Origin: Streptomyces lucensis JCM 4490
GTDB taxonomy: Bacteria > Actinomycetota > Actinomycetes > Streptomycetales > Streptomycetaceae
Direction of reading: 5' to 3'
Length of the DNA: 64,000 nucleotides
NCBI RefSeq assembly: GCF_014650035.1
Contig: NZ_BMUE01000008.1
Coordinates: 331,780-395,779 of the forward strand
A program made the position numbers and the translations under genes. Below are positions 7,843-16,129 of this stretch, piece by piece. The notes beneath the pieces are model-generated. The model was not told the origin of the DNA and did not search any database. It saw only the letters and a list, made by a program, of their open reading frames with translations. Each line of letters begins with the position of its first letter. Within the stretch, counting starts at the first letter, position 1.

Positions 7843-9245
7843 CCGAACCTCATCGGGCACCCACCCGTGCCGTCGTCATCGGGGGGAGCCTCGCGGGGAT
7901 GCTCGCCGCGGCCGCCGTCAGGGACAGCGTCGAGAGCGTGGAGATCGTCGAAGCGCACGAGCTGCCGTCCGGGCCCGAGCCACGCGCCGGCGTCCCGCAG
8001 GCCGCGCACATCCACCCGTTGCTCTCGGGCGGCATGGACGCGATCGAGGCGCTGCTGCCCGGCACGGCCGATCGGCTGCTGGCCGCCGGAGCCAACCGGG
8101 TCCCCATGACGACGAACATGGTCTACTACTCCCCCGAGGGCTGGTACCGCCGCTGGCAGAACAGCACCCAGTACCTGATCGCCGCGAGCCGCGATCTGAT
8201 CGACTCCGTCCTCCGGTCGCGCATCGGCGAGGACCCGCGGATCGCCTTCCGCTCACGGACCAGGGTCACCGGCCTGCTCGGCGGCGCTGACCGGGTCACC
8301 GGCGTCCGCCTCCGGACCCCCGACGGCACGGAATCCGAGCTGGCCGCCCGCCTCGTGATCGACGCCTCGGGCCGGTCGACGCGCACGCCGCGGTGGCTGA
8401 CCGAACTGGGCGTCGACGGGCCGGCCGAGAGCCGCATCGATTCCGGCCTGGCCTACGCGAGCAGGATCTACCGGGCACCGGTCTGCACGCGCGACTGGCC
8501 CGTGGTCAACGTGCCGCCCGACCCCCGGCGGCCGGGTGCGGCCGGCGGCATCGTCCCCATCGAGGGGAACCGCTGGCACGTCAGTCTCTCCGGCCCGCCG
8601 GGCATGCACCCCACCCGCGACCCCGCGGACTTCGCCGCCTACGCGCGCGGCCTGCGCCACCCCGTCGTGGCCGATCTGCTGGCCCACGCCGAACCCCTCA
8701 CCGACGTCACCGTCACGCACACCACGGTCAACCAGCGCCACCACTACGAACGCCTCAGAGTCTGGCCCGAGGGGCTGATCGCCCTCGGAGACTCCGTGGC
8801 CGCGTTCAACCCCGTCTACGGTCACGGCATGTCGGTGGCGGCCCAAGGGGCGCTGGCACTGCGGCGGCTGACGGCCGATTCGGGACTGTCCCAGGGCCTG
8901 GCCCGGCGGGCCCAGCGGGCCATCGCCCGCCCCGTGGACGTCGCGTGGTCGCTCGCCGTCGGGCAGGACATCCGCTACCCCGCCACCCAGGGGCACCGGC
9001 CCACCGTCGCCGACCGGCTCCTGCACCGCTACGTAGGCCGGCTGTCGCATACCGCGACGGGCAACTTCCGGGTCGCCACCGCTCTCACCGACGTCCTGAC
9101 CCTCAAGGCGCCACCGGCCGGCCTGGTACGACCGGACGTGCTCCTCGCCGCGGTGATCGGCCCGCTGCGTCCCCGGCCGAGCGGACCGACGTTCACGGAG
9201 GAGGAACGTCAGCGCATGCGCGACGCGGGCATACCGCTGAAGTAG
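7839..9245 (+). CDS. FAD-dependent oxidoreductase / monooxygenase-like
   Basis: 468 aa, translationally coupled (ATGA) to the membrane-protein gene. N-terminal dinucleotide-binding fold with the GGSLAG variant of the glycine motif (residues about 10-17), a middle region RLVIDASGRSTRTPRWL, and the second FAD motif GLIALGDSVAAFNPVYGHGMSVA near residue 320, as in PHBH-type flavoprotein monooxygenases. Putative substrate is unknown. As the last gene of the XRE-peptidase-membrane operon it could be the enzymatic output of that system. Confidence 0.82.
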   Translation: MTEPHRAPTRAVVIGGSLAGMLAAAAVRDSVESVEIVEAHELPSGPEPRAGVPQAAHIHPLLSGGMDAIEALLPGTADRLLAAGANRVPMTTNMVYYSPEGWYRRWQNSTQYLIAASRDLIDSVLRSRIGEDPRIAFRSRTRVTGLLGGADRVTGVRLRTPDGTESELAARLVIDASGRSTRTPRWLTELGVDGPAESRIDSGLAYASRIYRAPVCTRDWPVVNVPPDPRRPGAAGGIVPIEGNRWHVSLSGPPGMHPTRDPADFAAYARGLRHPVVADLLAHAEPLTDVTVTHTTVNQRHHYERLRVWPEGLIALGDSVAAFNPVYGHGMSVAAQGALALRRLTADSGLSQGLARRAQRAIARPVDVAWSLAVGQDIRYPATQGHRPTVADRLLHRYVGRLSHTATGNFRVATALTDVLTLKAPPAGLVRPDVLLAAVIGPLRPRPSGPTFTEEERQRMRDAGIPLK

Positions 9246-9272
9246 CGGACGCCGCCCGGGGCATGGTCTTTC

Positions 9273-9329
9273 AACGATCGTTCATTTACCGAAACGATAG
9301 TTGACAGCCGTTGTGCGGCACAGCACTAT
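9273..9329 (+). promoter_or_regulatory. Operator pair and promoter upstream of the HU-like gene
   Basis: AACGATCGTT at 9273-9282 and AACGATAGTT at 9293-9302, 20 bp apart. The second runs into TTGACA (9301-9306), then 17 bp to CACTAT (9324-9329). Same composite layout as the minus-strand promoter at 5126-5069, so the same regulator should bind both. Transcription would start near 9336. Confidence 0.62.
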
Positions 9330-9657
9330 CCAAGGCAGGTGAGGCATTCCCATCACGCACATGATGCCCACCGGAGTTCCCGGCCAGGAGTACCGCCCTG
9401 CCGCCGGTAAGGCCGCCGCTGTCGTCACTGCTCCGGGTTCCCCCACTCGGTGCACCACCGACGGCCTCGGCGGCGGGGTGCCGCTCGGATGGGGGGAGCG
9501 GCACCCCGACACCGCCGGGAACGGCGGCCGGGCAGGGGCGCCCGGCCCCGCGGGCCGGAGCGGGCATCCAGACGGCCGTCCGGATGCGGTCGGCGTGGTC
9601 TGCCTCGATGGTGGGAGCAGCTGAACCGCCACGCCGATGCGACCGGGAAATGTGACC
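9330..9657. other. Long leader without a supported gene
   Basis: About 320 bp separate the predicted transcript start from the HU-like gene. A frame of 87 codons from ATG 9361 exists, but its GAGG is 16 bases away, its third codon positions are less GC-biased than those of neighbouring genes, and its product matches nothing I know. No clear hairpin or riboswitch seen. Confidence 0.4.
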
Positions 9658-9924
9658 ATGGACAAAGCGCGACTGACCGAAGTGACCGCTCGCCGCACCG
9701 CCCAGTACTCGGACGGCCGGCAATTCGCCGCTGAGGACGTCGACCAGGTCCTCGACGCGCTCTTCGGCACGGTGGAGCATCCCGGGACGATCGCCGAGGC
9801 GCTCAAAGCCCAGCAGACGGTCGCCCTGGGCAGCTTCGGCAGCTTCCACGCCACCGACGACGGCGCGGCGGCGTTCCGGCCGGGCAAGGCCCTCACCGAG
9901 TACCTCCGCGACGAGACCGGATGA
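9658..9924 (+). CDS. HU-like DNA-binding protein lacking the beta-arm
   Basis: 88 aa. The N-terminal helical half (MDKARLTEVTARRTAQYSDG... VDQVLDALFGTV) and the core GSFGSFHA plus FRPGKALTEYL align with HU/IHF, where GFGSFEV and FKPGKALK bracket a beta-arm of about 25 residues. Here only about ten residues (TDDGAAA region) lie between them, so the DNA-embracing arm and its proline are absent. It may still dimerise, bind DNA weakly, or act as an inhibitor of HU. An ATG at 9921 overlaps its stop and opens a 20-codon frame (9921-9983) of unknown value. Its promoter shares the XRE-locus operator. Confidence 0.6.
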   Translation: MDKARLTEVTARRTAQYSDGRQFAAEDVDQVLDALFGTVEHPGTIAEALKAQQTVALGSFGSFHATDDGAAAFRPGKALTEYLRDETG

Positions 9925-10043
9925 GTACGGCGGGCACGGACGGTGCCGTGCGCATGGACGTCGCCGGCTTCCCCGCCCCTTAGGGTGAGCTGCGGGGAAG
10001 CGAACACCGACGTGGACGAGCGGGTCACCGGGGGGACGAGGGC

Positions 10044-12932
10044 GTGGCGGGACTGGTTGGCAGATCGTCGGAACTCACGCGGCTGGACGACCTGCTCGCA
10101 GGTCTGGGGCGGTCGGGAGCGCCCCAGGTCGTCGACATCGCCGGTGAACCGGGTATCGGCAAGAGCAGGTTGCTCGACGAGGTGTGCGCGAGGGCCCGCC
10201 GGGCCGGGTTCACCGTGCTGCGTGGCCGGGCCGCCCAGTACGAACAGCATGTGCCCCTCCATCTGTTCACCGACGCGTTCGCCGACGCGGACGCCGCCGG
10301 GACGGCCGTGGGGCCGGCCTTCACCGAGGTGCGCTCGATGCTTTCGGGCATCCGGGAGGCGCCGGGCGACGGCCTCACCGCGAGTGCCTCCGTGCGCTTC
10401 GGGCTTCACGCGACGGTCGCCTCGTGTCTGACGGAACTGGGCGAGCGTGGCCTGGTGCTCGCCCTGGACGACCTGCACTGGGCCGATCCCGCGTCGCGTG
10501 AGCTCGTGGACCACCTGATCCGGCACCCCGCGCGGGGGCGCGTCCTGCTCGTGCTGGCCCGGCGGGTGCGGCAGACGCCCACGTCACTGGCCGCGGCGCT
10601 GATGCGCGGCGCCGACGGTGGGGCCGTGCTGCAGTTCGACCTGCAGCCGCTTTCCGAGCGGGACTCCGTCCTCGCGCTGGGCCCCTCCGTTCCCGAGGAG
10701 CGGGCCAGGCAGCTGCACGCCGCCAGCGGGGGCAACCCCCTGTACCTGCTCGCCCTGGTGCACGCGTACCGCACGGGGCCGCCGCCGCGCGGCCTCACCG
10801 CCGGCCTCCACTCCGACGCCCTGGACACAGCCGGTCTGCCCGGCGGCCTCGCGGCGCTGCTGCTCGACGAGTTGGCCACGCTCACCGGGCCGCAGCGGCA
10901 CGTCGTCGAGGCGGTGGCGGCACTCGGTGATCACGCCACCGCCTCGATGCTGGCCGCGGCGACCGGGCTGTCCTCGCGAGCCGTGGAGGACCTCACCGGC
11001 GTCCTGGCGGAGCGGGATCTGCTGCGCGCGGGGCCGGGGGGCCGTTGGGGGTTGCGTCATCCCCTGGTGCGGGCCCTGCTCCACGAGTCGACCGCCCCCG
11101 GCCGGCGTGCCGGGATCCACCGCGCGGCGGCGCGGGAACTGGCCCGCGCCGGCGCTCCCGCCACCGAGCGGGCCCACCATGTCGCACGGTCGCTGACCGG
11201 CTGGGACCCGCACGCCGCCGAGGTGCTCGTCGAGGCCGCCGCGCGCTTCGCGTCGACGGCGCCGGGCACGGCGGCCCATCTGCTGGACGTCGTGCTCACC
11301 CATATGCCGGACACCCCCGACCGTGTCACGCGACGCGGTGAACTGGTCCTGGAGCGCGCCCGCGCCCTGGGCGTCAGCGGGAATCTCCGGGAGAGCCGGG
11401 ACCTGCTGCACGCGCTGATCGAGACGTCCGGCAAGAGCCACCCCGATCTGCGTACGCGAGCCGTCGCCCAGTGCGCCGTGATGGAGCGGCACCTCGGCCA
11501 CTCCCCCGAGGCCGCCGCCCTGCTGCGCCGGGAGCTCGCGCGGGATCCCGGCCCGTCCCCCGCCCAGTCGGTCTCGCTGCGGCTGGCCCTCGGCATGGCC
11601 GCCCTGCTGACCGCGTCCTATCCGAAGGCCCGCGACGACGTCGCGCGGGCCGTGGCCGTCGCACGGGCCGACGACGACGCCGCCGCTGAGGCGGCGGCGC
11701 TGGCCCTGGCCGCCCTGGGCGAGGCCTACGAGGGCGAGACCGAGGCGGCCACCCGTTTCGCCGACGCCGCCGGAGCCCTGGCGGACGCGCTGACCGACCC
11801 GGGTCTCGCGGACCTGTGCGAGGCGCTGGTCTGGCTGGCGTGGGCGGAAACCGTGCTGGAGCGCTACGGTGACGCCGAGCGGCACATCGTGCGAGGGCTC
11901 GGCATAGCCCGCCGGGGCGGGCAGCTCCACGTGTTGCCGCATCTGCTGGCATGCAAGGCCTTCCTCCACGTCACCACCTGCCGTCTGCCGTCCGCGCTGG
12001 AGGCGGCCGAGGAGGCGGAGTCCATCGCCCGGGCCGCGGGCAGTGACGACCTCCTCGGGTTCGTTCTGGCCATCAAGACGCTGGCACTGCTGCTGGCCCG
12101 CCCGCTGGGGGACGGCAGCGCCCTGTCCGCCGGCACCGAGGCCACCGCCGCGGCGGGCCGGAGCCGGGGTTGGTGGTCGTCGCTGGCCTGGTGCATGCTC
12201 GGGCACGCGACCTTCGTGAGCGGCGACCCCCACGGTGCCCAGGAGGCCATCACCACGGCGGGCGGCGGCCCTGGACTGCCCCTGCTGCAGCCGTCGATCC
12301 GTCCGGGCCAGCTCGACACCCTCGCGGCGGCGGCGCTCGCCGCCGGTGACACCGCGGCGGCCGGCCGCTGGGTCGCGCAGGCGACGCGTGAGGCCGACCG
12401 GCTCGGCCTCGGCGGTCAGCGCGCGGCCGCCCTGCGCGCCGAGGCGACGCTGGCCGAGCACGAGGGCGACACCGGCAGGGCCGTGCGGCTCCTGGACGCC
12501 GCGGCGCAGGAGTACGCCCGCTGCGGCCAGACGCTGTGGGAGGCGTACTCCCTGCTGCGGGCGGCGCCGCTCGTGCAGCGCACCGGGCAGGGGGCGCGCG
12601 CCGCGGCGATGTGGCAGCGGGCCCACCGGCTCGCCGTGGCCGGGGGCGCCCGCCTGCTGGTGGACCTGGCCGAGCTGATCCGCCCCCAGGTGATGGCGGC
12701 GGGGCCCACGCCTGCGGTTCCGGCGCAGCTCGCCGAGCTGACCGCCCGTGAGCTGGAAGTGGCGGAGCTGGTGGCACGGGGGCTGAGCAACCAGGACATC
12801 GCCGCCCGGCTCCACCTCAGCCGGCGCACCGTCGAGACCCACCTGTCCTCGGTCTACCGCAAGGCGTCCGTGCCGTCCCGTGCGGCTCTCGCCGGCCTCT
12901 TGAACCGTGTCGGACTGGGCACCGGTTCCTGA
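10044..12932 (+). CDS. LAL-family LuxR transcriptional regulator (ATPase-TPR-HTH)
   Basis: 962 aa from GTG. N-terminal AAA-type ATPase with Walker A GEPGIGKSR near residue 35 and a Walker B-like LVLALDDLHWADP near 140; long alpha-helical TPR-like middle (about 400-880); C-terminal GerE/LuxR helix-turn-helix (LTARELEVAELVARGLSNQDIAARL ... VETHLSSVYRKA). This is the LAL (MalT-like) architecture, which activates transcription on binding ATP and an inducer and often controls specialised metabolism. A possible -10 (TTAGGGT) lies near 9981-9986. Followed by a hairpin terminator, so monocistronic. Target genes cannot be read from sequence. Confidence 0.9.
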   Translation: MAGLVGRSSELTRLDDLLAGLGRSGAPQVVDIAGEPGIGKSRLLDEVCARARRAGFTVLRGRAAQYEQHVPLHLFTDAFADADAAGTAVGPAFTEVRSMLSGIREAPGDGLTASASVRFGLHATVASCLTELGERGLVLALDDLHWADPASRELVDHLIRHPARGRVLLVLARRVRQTPTSLAAALMRGADGGAVLQFDLQPLSERDSVLALGPSVPEERARQLHAASGGNPLYLLALVHAYRTGPPPRGLTAGLHSDALDTAGLPGGLAALLLDELATLTGPQRHVVEAVAALGDHATASMLAAATGLSSRAVEDLTGVLAERDLLRAGPGGRWGLRHPLVRALLHESTAPGRRAGIHRAAARELARAGAPATERAHHVARSLTGWDPHAAEVLVEAAARFASTAPGTAAHLLDVVLTHMPDTPDRVTRRGELVLERARALGVSGNLRESRDLLHALIETSGKSHPDLRTRAVAQCAVMERHLGHSPEAAALLRRELARDPGPSPAQSVSLRLALGMAALLTASYPKARDDVARAVAVARADDDAAAEAAALALAALGEAYEGETEAATRFADAAGALADALTDPGLADLCEALVWLAWAETVLERYGDAERHIVRGLGIARRGGQLHVLPHLLACKAFLHVTTCRLPSALEAAEEAESIARAAGSDDLLGFVLAIKTLALLLARPLGDGSALSAGTEATAAAGRSRGWWSSLAWCMLGHATFVSGDPHGAQEAITTAGGGPGLPLLQPSIRPGQLDTLAAAALAAGDTAAAGRWVAQATREADRLGLGGQRAAALRAEATLAEHEGDTGRAVRLLDAAAQEYARCGQTLWEAYSLLRAAPLVQRTGQGARAAAMWQRAHRLAVAGGARLLVDLAELIRPQVMAAGPTPAVPAQLAELTARELEVAELVARGLSNQDIAARLHLSRRTVETHLSSVYRKASVPSRAALAGLLNRVGLGTGS

Positions 12933-12949
12933 ACCGTGCCCGGTGTGCG

Positions 12950-12972
12950 ACACGTAGCCGGTTACGTGTTTT
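12950..12972 (+). terminator. Rho-independent terminator after LAL regulator
   Basis: Inverted repeat ACACGTA / TACGTGT with a six-base loop, followed by TTTT, 18 bp past the stop codon. Confidence 0.55.
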
Positions 12973-13045
12973 CACTGAGGCCGCTTCTCCTGCCGCCGTC
13001 TATGTTCGGTCAGTCGAACGGATCGAGCGGTGCAGAGGGGACTGT

Positions 13046-13876
13046 GTGAGAGGCAACACCGGGGGTGTGCGGACGAGTTGGGTGGCCGTCCTGGTGGCGG
13101 GGGGTCTGATGGCCGGCTGTTCGGCGCCGGGAGCGGACGGCGGGTCCGCGCGGCGGAACGGGGCGCCCGCGCGCACCGCGCCGCCGGGTTCAGCGGGACA
13201 CCAGCCGGGCGGCTCCCCGCCCGCTCCCGTCTTCACCCCCGACGCCTCCCTCGTGCCCAGGACCTCCGAGGACGGGCAGCGCCTCGTCGACTCGGTGGTG
13301 TTCGCGCCGGACGACTGGGGGCGGGGTTACGTGGCCCAGGACCCGGCCGCGAGCGCCCCGGGCACTTGGGCCGTGCTGGACGACGGCTGCCGCTGGGAAC
13401 GGCGTAAGGCTCCCCGCGGTGTTCTCGCCAGTCTGTCGCGCTACAGCCTGCGGCCCGCGGGCGACGGCAAGGACAGGGGCGAGGGCGCGGTCAGGGTGAC
13501 GGCCGCGGCCACCGTGCACTCCTCCGCCGTCGGCGCCGACGAACAGCTCAGCACCACCCTGGAGGAAGCGCTGCGCTGCCCGGAACAGCGGCCACGGGAC
13601 GACGCGCGGATCACGGGCCTCAGCTCCCTCGGCACCCCGTTCGGCGCCCGCGAGCAGCAGTACGCCGACGACTCCGTGCTGGAGACCGGTCATTACGTCG
13701 AGCGGGGCGGCGCCGCGCAGCCGTACCAGTGGATGGTCGCCCGGCTGGGGACGGTCGTGGTGGCCGTCTCCGTGACCGGCGCCAGGGGAAACGCCGCGCA
13801 GGACCTGCAAGAGCTGGGAAGCACCGCCCTCGGCCGGATGCTGGCGCGCGTCAAGCAGCGGCTGAAGGAGAAGTGA
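13046..13876 (+). CDS. Secreted lipoprotein, function unknown
   Basis: 276 aa from GTG, with AGAGGGG upstream. Signal peptide with short basic start, hydrophobic WVAVLVAGGLMAG core and lipobox LMAGC, then a Gly/Ser/Pro/Ala-rich linker. The rest (about 80-276) is a soluble domain without a family I recognise. Its TGA overlaps by one base the ATG of a Ser/Thr kinase carrying an extracellular binding domain, so the lipoprotein likely acts outside the membrane in the same signalling unit. Confidence 0.72.
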   Translation: MRGNTGGVRTSWVAVLVAGGLMAGCSAPGADGGSARRNGAPARTAPPGSAGHQPGGSPPAPVFTPDASLVPRTSEDGQRLVDSVVFAPDDWGRGYVAQDPAASAPGTWAVLDDGCRWERRKAPRGVLASLSRYSLRPAGDGKDRGEGAVRVTAAATVHSSAVGADEQLSTTLEEALRCPEQRPRDDARITGLSSLGTPFGAREQQYADDSVLETGHYVERGGAAQPYQWMVARLGTVVVAVSVTGARGNAAQDLQELGSTALGRMLARVKQRLKEK

Positions 13877-16119
13877 TGGAGCCGTTGCTCGGTTCGGACC
13901 CGTCGCGGCTGGCGGGTCATCGGCTGCTCGGTCGCCTCGGCGCGGGCGGCATGGGTGTGGTGTACCTGGCCCGCTCGGCGGGCGGCGCACTGGTCGCGCT
14001 GAAGGTGATCCAGGCGGAACACGCCGAGGACGGCGACTTCCGGGAACGTTTCCGGCGGGAGGCGGAGACGGCGCGCCGGGTGACGAGCCCGTGGGTGGCG
14101 TCCCTCGTCGACGCGGACCCGGACGCGCCGCAGCCCTGGCTGGCCGCGGAGTTCGTGCCCGGACCCTCGCTCGGTGAGGCCGTCGCGGAGCACGGTGCGC
14201 TGCCCGTGCGGAGCCTGCGTGTGCTGGGGGCACGGCTCGCCGAGGCGCTGCGGGACCTGCACGGCGCCGGTCTCGTGCACCGGGACGTCAAGCCGGGCAA
14301 CGTGCTGCTGGCGGTCGACGGCCCCCGGCTGATCGACTTCGGTGTGGCGCGGGACCCCCGGGACACCGCGCTCACCTCGACCGGTGTCGTGGTCGGCACC
14401 CCGGGCTTCCTGGCACCGGAACAGGCCCGGGGCCAAGGGGAGCCCGGGCCGGCCGGTGACATCTTCTCGCTGGGCTGTTTGCTGGCCCATGCGGCCACCG
14501 GCCGGCTCCCGTTCGGTACCGGCTCGCCGGCCGCTCTGCTGTACCGCACGGTGCACGACGCCGCGGATCTCCAGGGCGTCCCGCAGGCACTCGCCGAGGT
14601 GGTGGGCGGCTGTCTGGAGAAGGATCCGCGGCTGCGGCCCACTGCCGAGGCGGTGTCGCAGGCTCTGGCGGCCACCGCACCTCCCGACCCGAGGGAGGTT
14701 CTGCGGGCGGTGCGTCCTGCGGAACCCGGGGAACAGGGGCCCGGTGAAGAGGCTTGGTTGCCCGAGCCGTTGACCAGGCTGATCGCCGAACGGTCGGCCC
14801 ACGGGCTCGCGTTGCCCGCCGCAGACGACACGGAGATCGACTCCGTGTCCGGCGGCACCACGGTCGCGGACGACGCGGCCGGAGCGCCGTCGGACCGGGC
14901 CGCCGGCAGGCGCGGCTTCCTCCTCCTGACCGGCGGCGCGGTGGCCGTCTCAGCCGCAGGCGGGCTGATCGCCTGGGCCGCGCTCTCCGGTGACGGGAGG
15001 AGGAACGGCTCCGCCACCGGCGGGAAGGCCACCGCGACCGTGCACACGATCGGCCTGCACGCCGACCTGAGCGGCGATCAGCGGGCGACCGGACGGGCCC
15101 AGGAGCGGGGCCTGCGGCTCGCGGTCGAGGAGTTCAACTCCCGCAGGGGCAGGCCCTTCACCCTCGCGGTGAGGGCCGAGGACGACGGCGGCGATCCGGC
15201 CAGGGCGCCCGGCGCGGCGCGGCGGCTGGTCGCCGACCCCTCCGTGCTGGCCGTGATCGGTCCGACCACGGATGCCACCGCCCTGGCCGCGCTCGCCACG
15301 TACGACGCCGCGTCGCTGCCTCTCATCGCGGTGTCGCCCGGCGCCACCGCGCTGACCGTGACGGGCAGCCGTTCCCTCCTCCAAGCCCGCGTGACGGACA
15401 CGATCCTGCCGTTCTATCTCAACGCGTACCTGCGTGGCACGGCGAAGTCCCGCACGGTCGGGATCGTCGACGACCGCGCGGCGGACGCGTACGCCTGGGA
15501 GCTCAGCAGTACCCTGACCACGATCCTGCGGAAGGACGGACGGCCTGCCGTGCCGAAGGTGGTCAGCGCGTTGCGCACCGACTTCGGGCCGACCCTCGAC
15601 GCCCTGCTCGACGGCGGCGCGGACTCGGTGGTCTTCGCCGGCTACCACGACCGGGCCGCGCTGCTCGCCCGTGAACTGAGCGGCCGCGGCTTCCCCGGAG
15701 CCCGGGCCGGCGCCCAGGGAGTGCTCGACGCCCGGTTCCTGTCGGCCGCCGGGGACGCGGCCGACGGCTGGGTGGTCGTCGCCCCCGTCATGGACGCGTC
15801 CGTCGCGCCCGAGGCCAAGGCGTTCGCGGCCGCCTACCGCAAGCGGTTCGACACCGAGCCGGAGCGGTACGCCGTCGAGGCGTACGACGTCGCGCGGCTG
15901 GCCGTGCGGAGTCTCGCCGCGCTGACCGCCGGGCACGTCACCCGCCGGAACCTGACTGCGGCGCTGCGCTCGGCGACGTACCGGGGGATCACCAGGAACT
16001 TCGCGTTCGACAAGGCCACCGGGCGCCTGGCCGTCGACGGCACGGGGGTCTATCTGTGGAAGGTCGTCGGCGGCCGGTTCGCGTACCAGGGCGTGGCGCC
16101 CTTCCAGGCGTCCGCCTGA
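13876..16119 (+). CDS. Transmembrane Ser/Thr kinase fused to periplasmic (Leu/Ile/Val-type) binding domain
   Basis: 747 aa. Kinase domain at about 1-275 with GAGGMG loop, Lys43, H135-R-D137 catalytic loop (HRDVKPGN) and D154-F-G. A single membrane segment at about 345-370 (FLLLTGGAVAVSAAGGLIAW), then an extracellular type-1 periplasmic binding domain (about 390-747) of the branched-chain amino-acid receptor type: HADLSGDQRATGRAQERGLRLAVEEFN, AVIGPTTDATALAALATY. Such bifunctional kinase/solute-binding proteins occur in Streptomyces and would couple an extracellular ligand to phosphorylation directly. Tandem with a close paralogue. Confidence 0.88.
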   Translation: MEPLLGSDPSRLAGHRLLGRLGAGGMGVVYLARSAGGALVALKVIQAEHAEDGDFRERFRREAETARRVTSPWVASLVDADPDAPQPWLAAEFVPGPSLGEAVAEHGALPVRSLRVLGARLAEALRDLHGAGLVHRDVKPGNVLLAVDGPRLIDFGVARDPRDTALTSTGVVVGTPGFLAPEQARGQGEPGPAGDIFSLGCLLAHAATGRLPFGTGSPAALLYRTVHDAADLQGVPQALAEVVGGCLEKDPRLRPTAEAVSQALAATAPPDPREVLRAVRPAEPGEQGPGEEAWLPEPLTRLIAERSAHGLALPAADDTEIDSVSGGTTVADDAAGAPSDRAAGRRGFLLLTGGAVAVSAAGGLIAWAALSGDGRRNGSATGGKATATVHTIGLHADLSGDQRATGRAQERGLRLAVEEFNSRRGRPFTLAVRAEDDGGDPARAPGAARRLVADPSVLAVIGPTTDATALAALATYDAASLPLIAVSPGATALTVTGSRSLLQARVTDTILPFYLNAYLRGTAKSRTVGIVDDRAADAYAWELSSTLTTILRKDGRPAVPKVVSALRTDFGPTLDALLDGGADSVVFAGYHDRAALLARELSGRGFPGARAGAQGVLDARFLSAAGDAADGWVVVAPVMDASVAPEAKAFAAAYRKRFDTEPERYAVEAYDVARLAVRSLAALTAGHVTRRNLTAALRSATYRGITRNFAFDKATGRLAVDGTGVYLWKVVGGRFAYQGVAPFQASA

Positions 16120-16129
16120 GGGGCCGCTG

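Noticed and set aside
9361..9624. 87-codon frame downstream of the operator-bearing promoter
   Set aside because: Ribosome site too distant, weaker codon bias, no recognisable product; kept only as a note in the leader region.
10584..12953. 789-codon antisense frame over the LAL regulator
   Set aside because: No motif or ribosome site; the sense protein has Walker A and LuxR-type HTH motifs.
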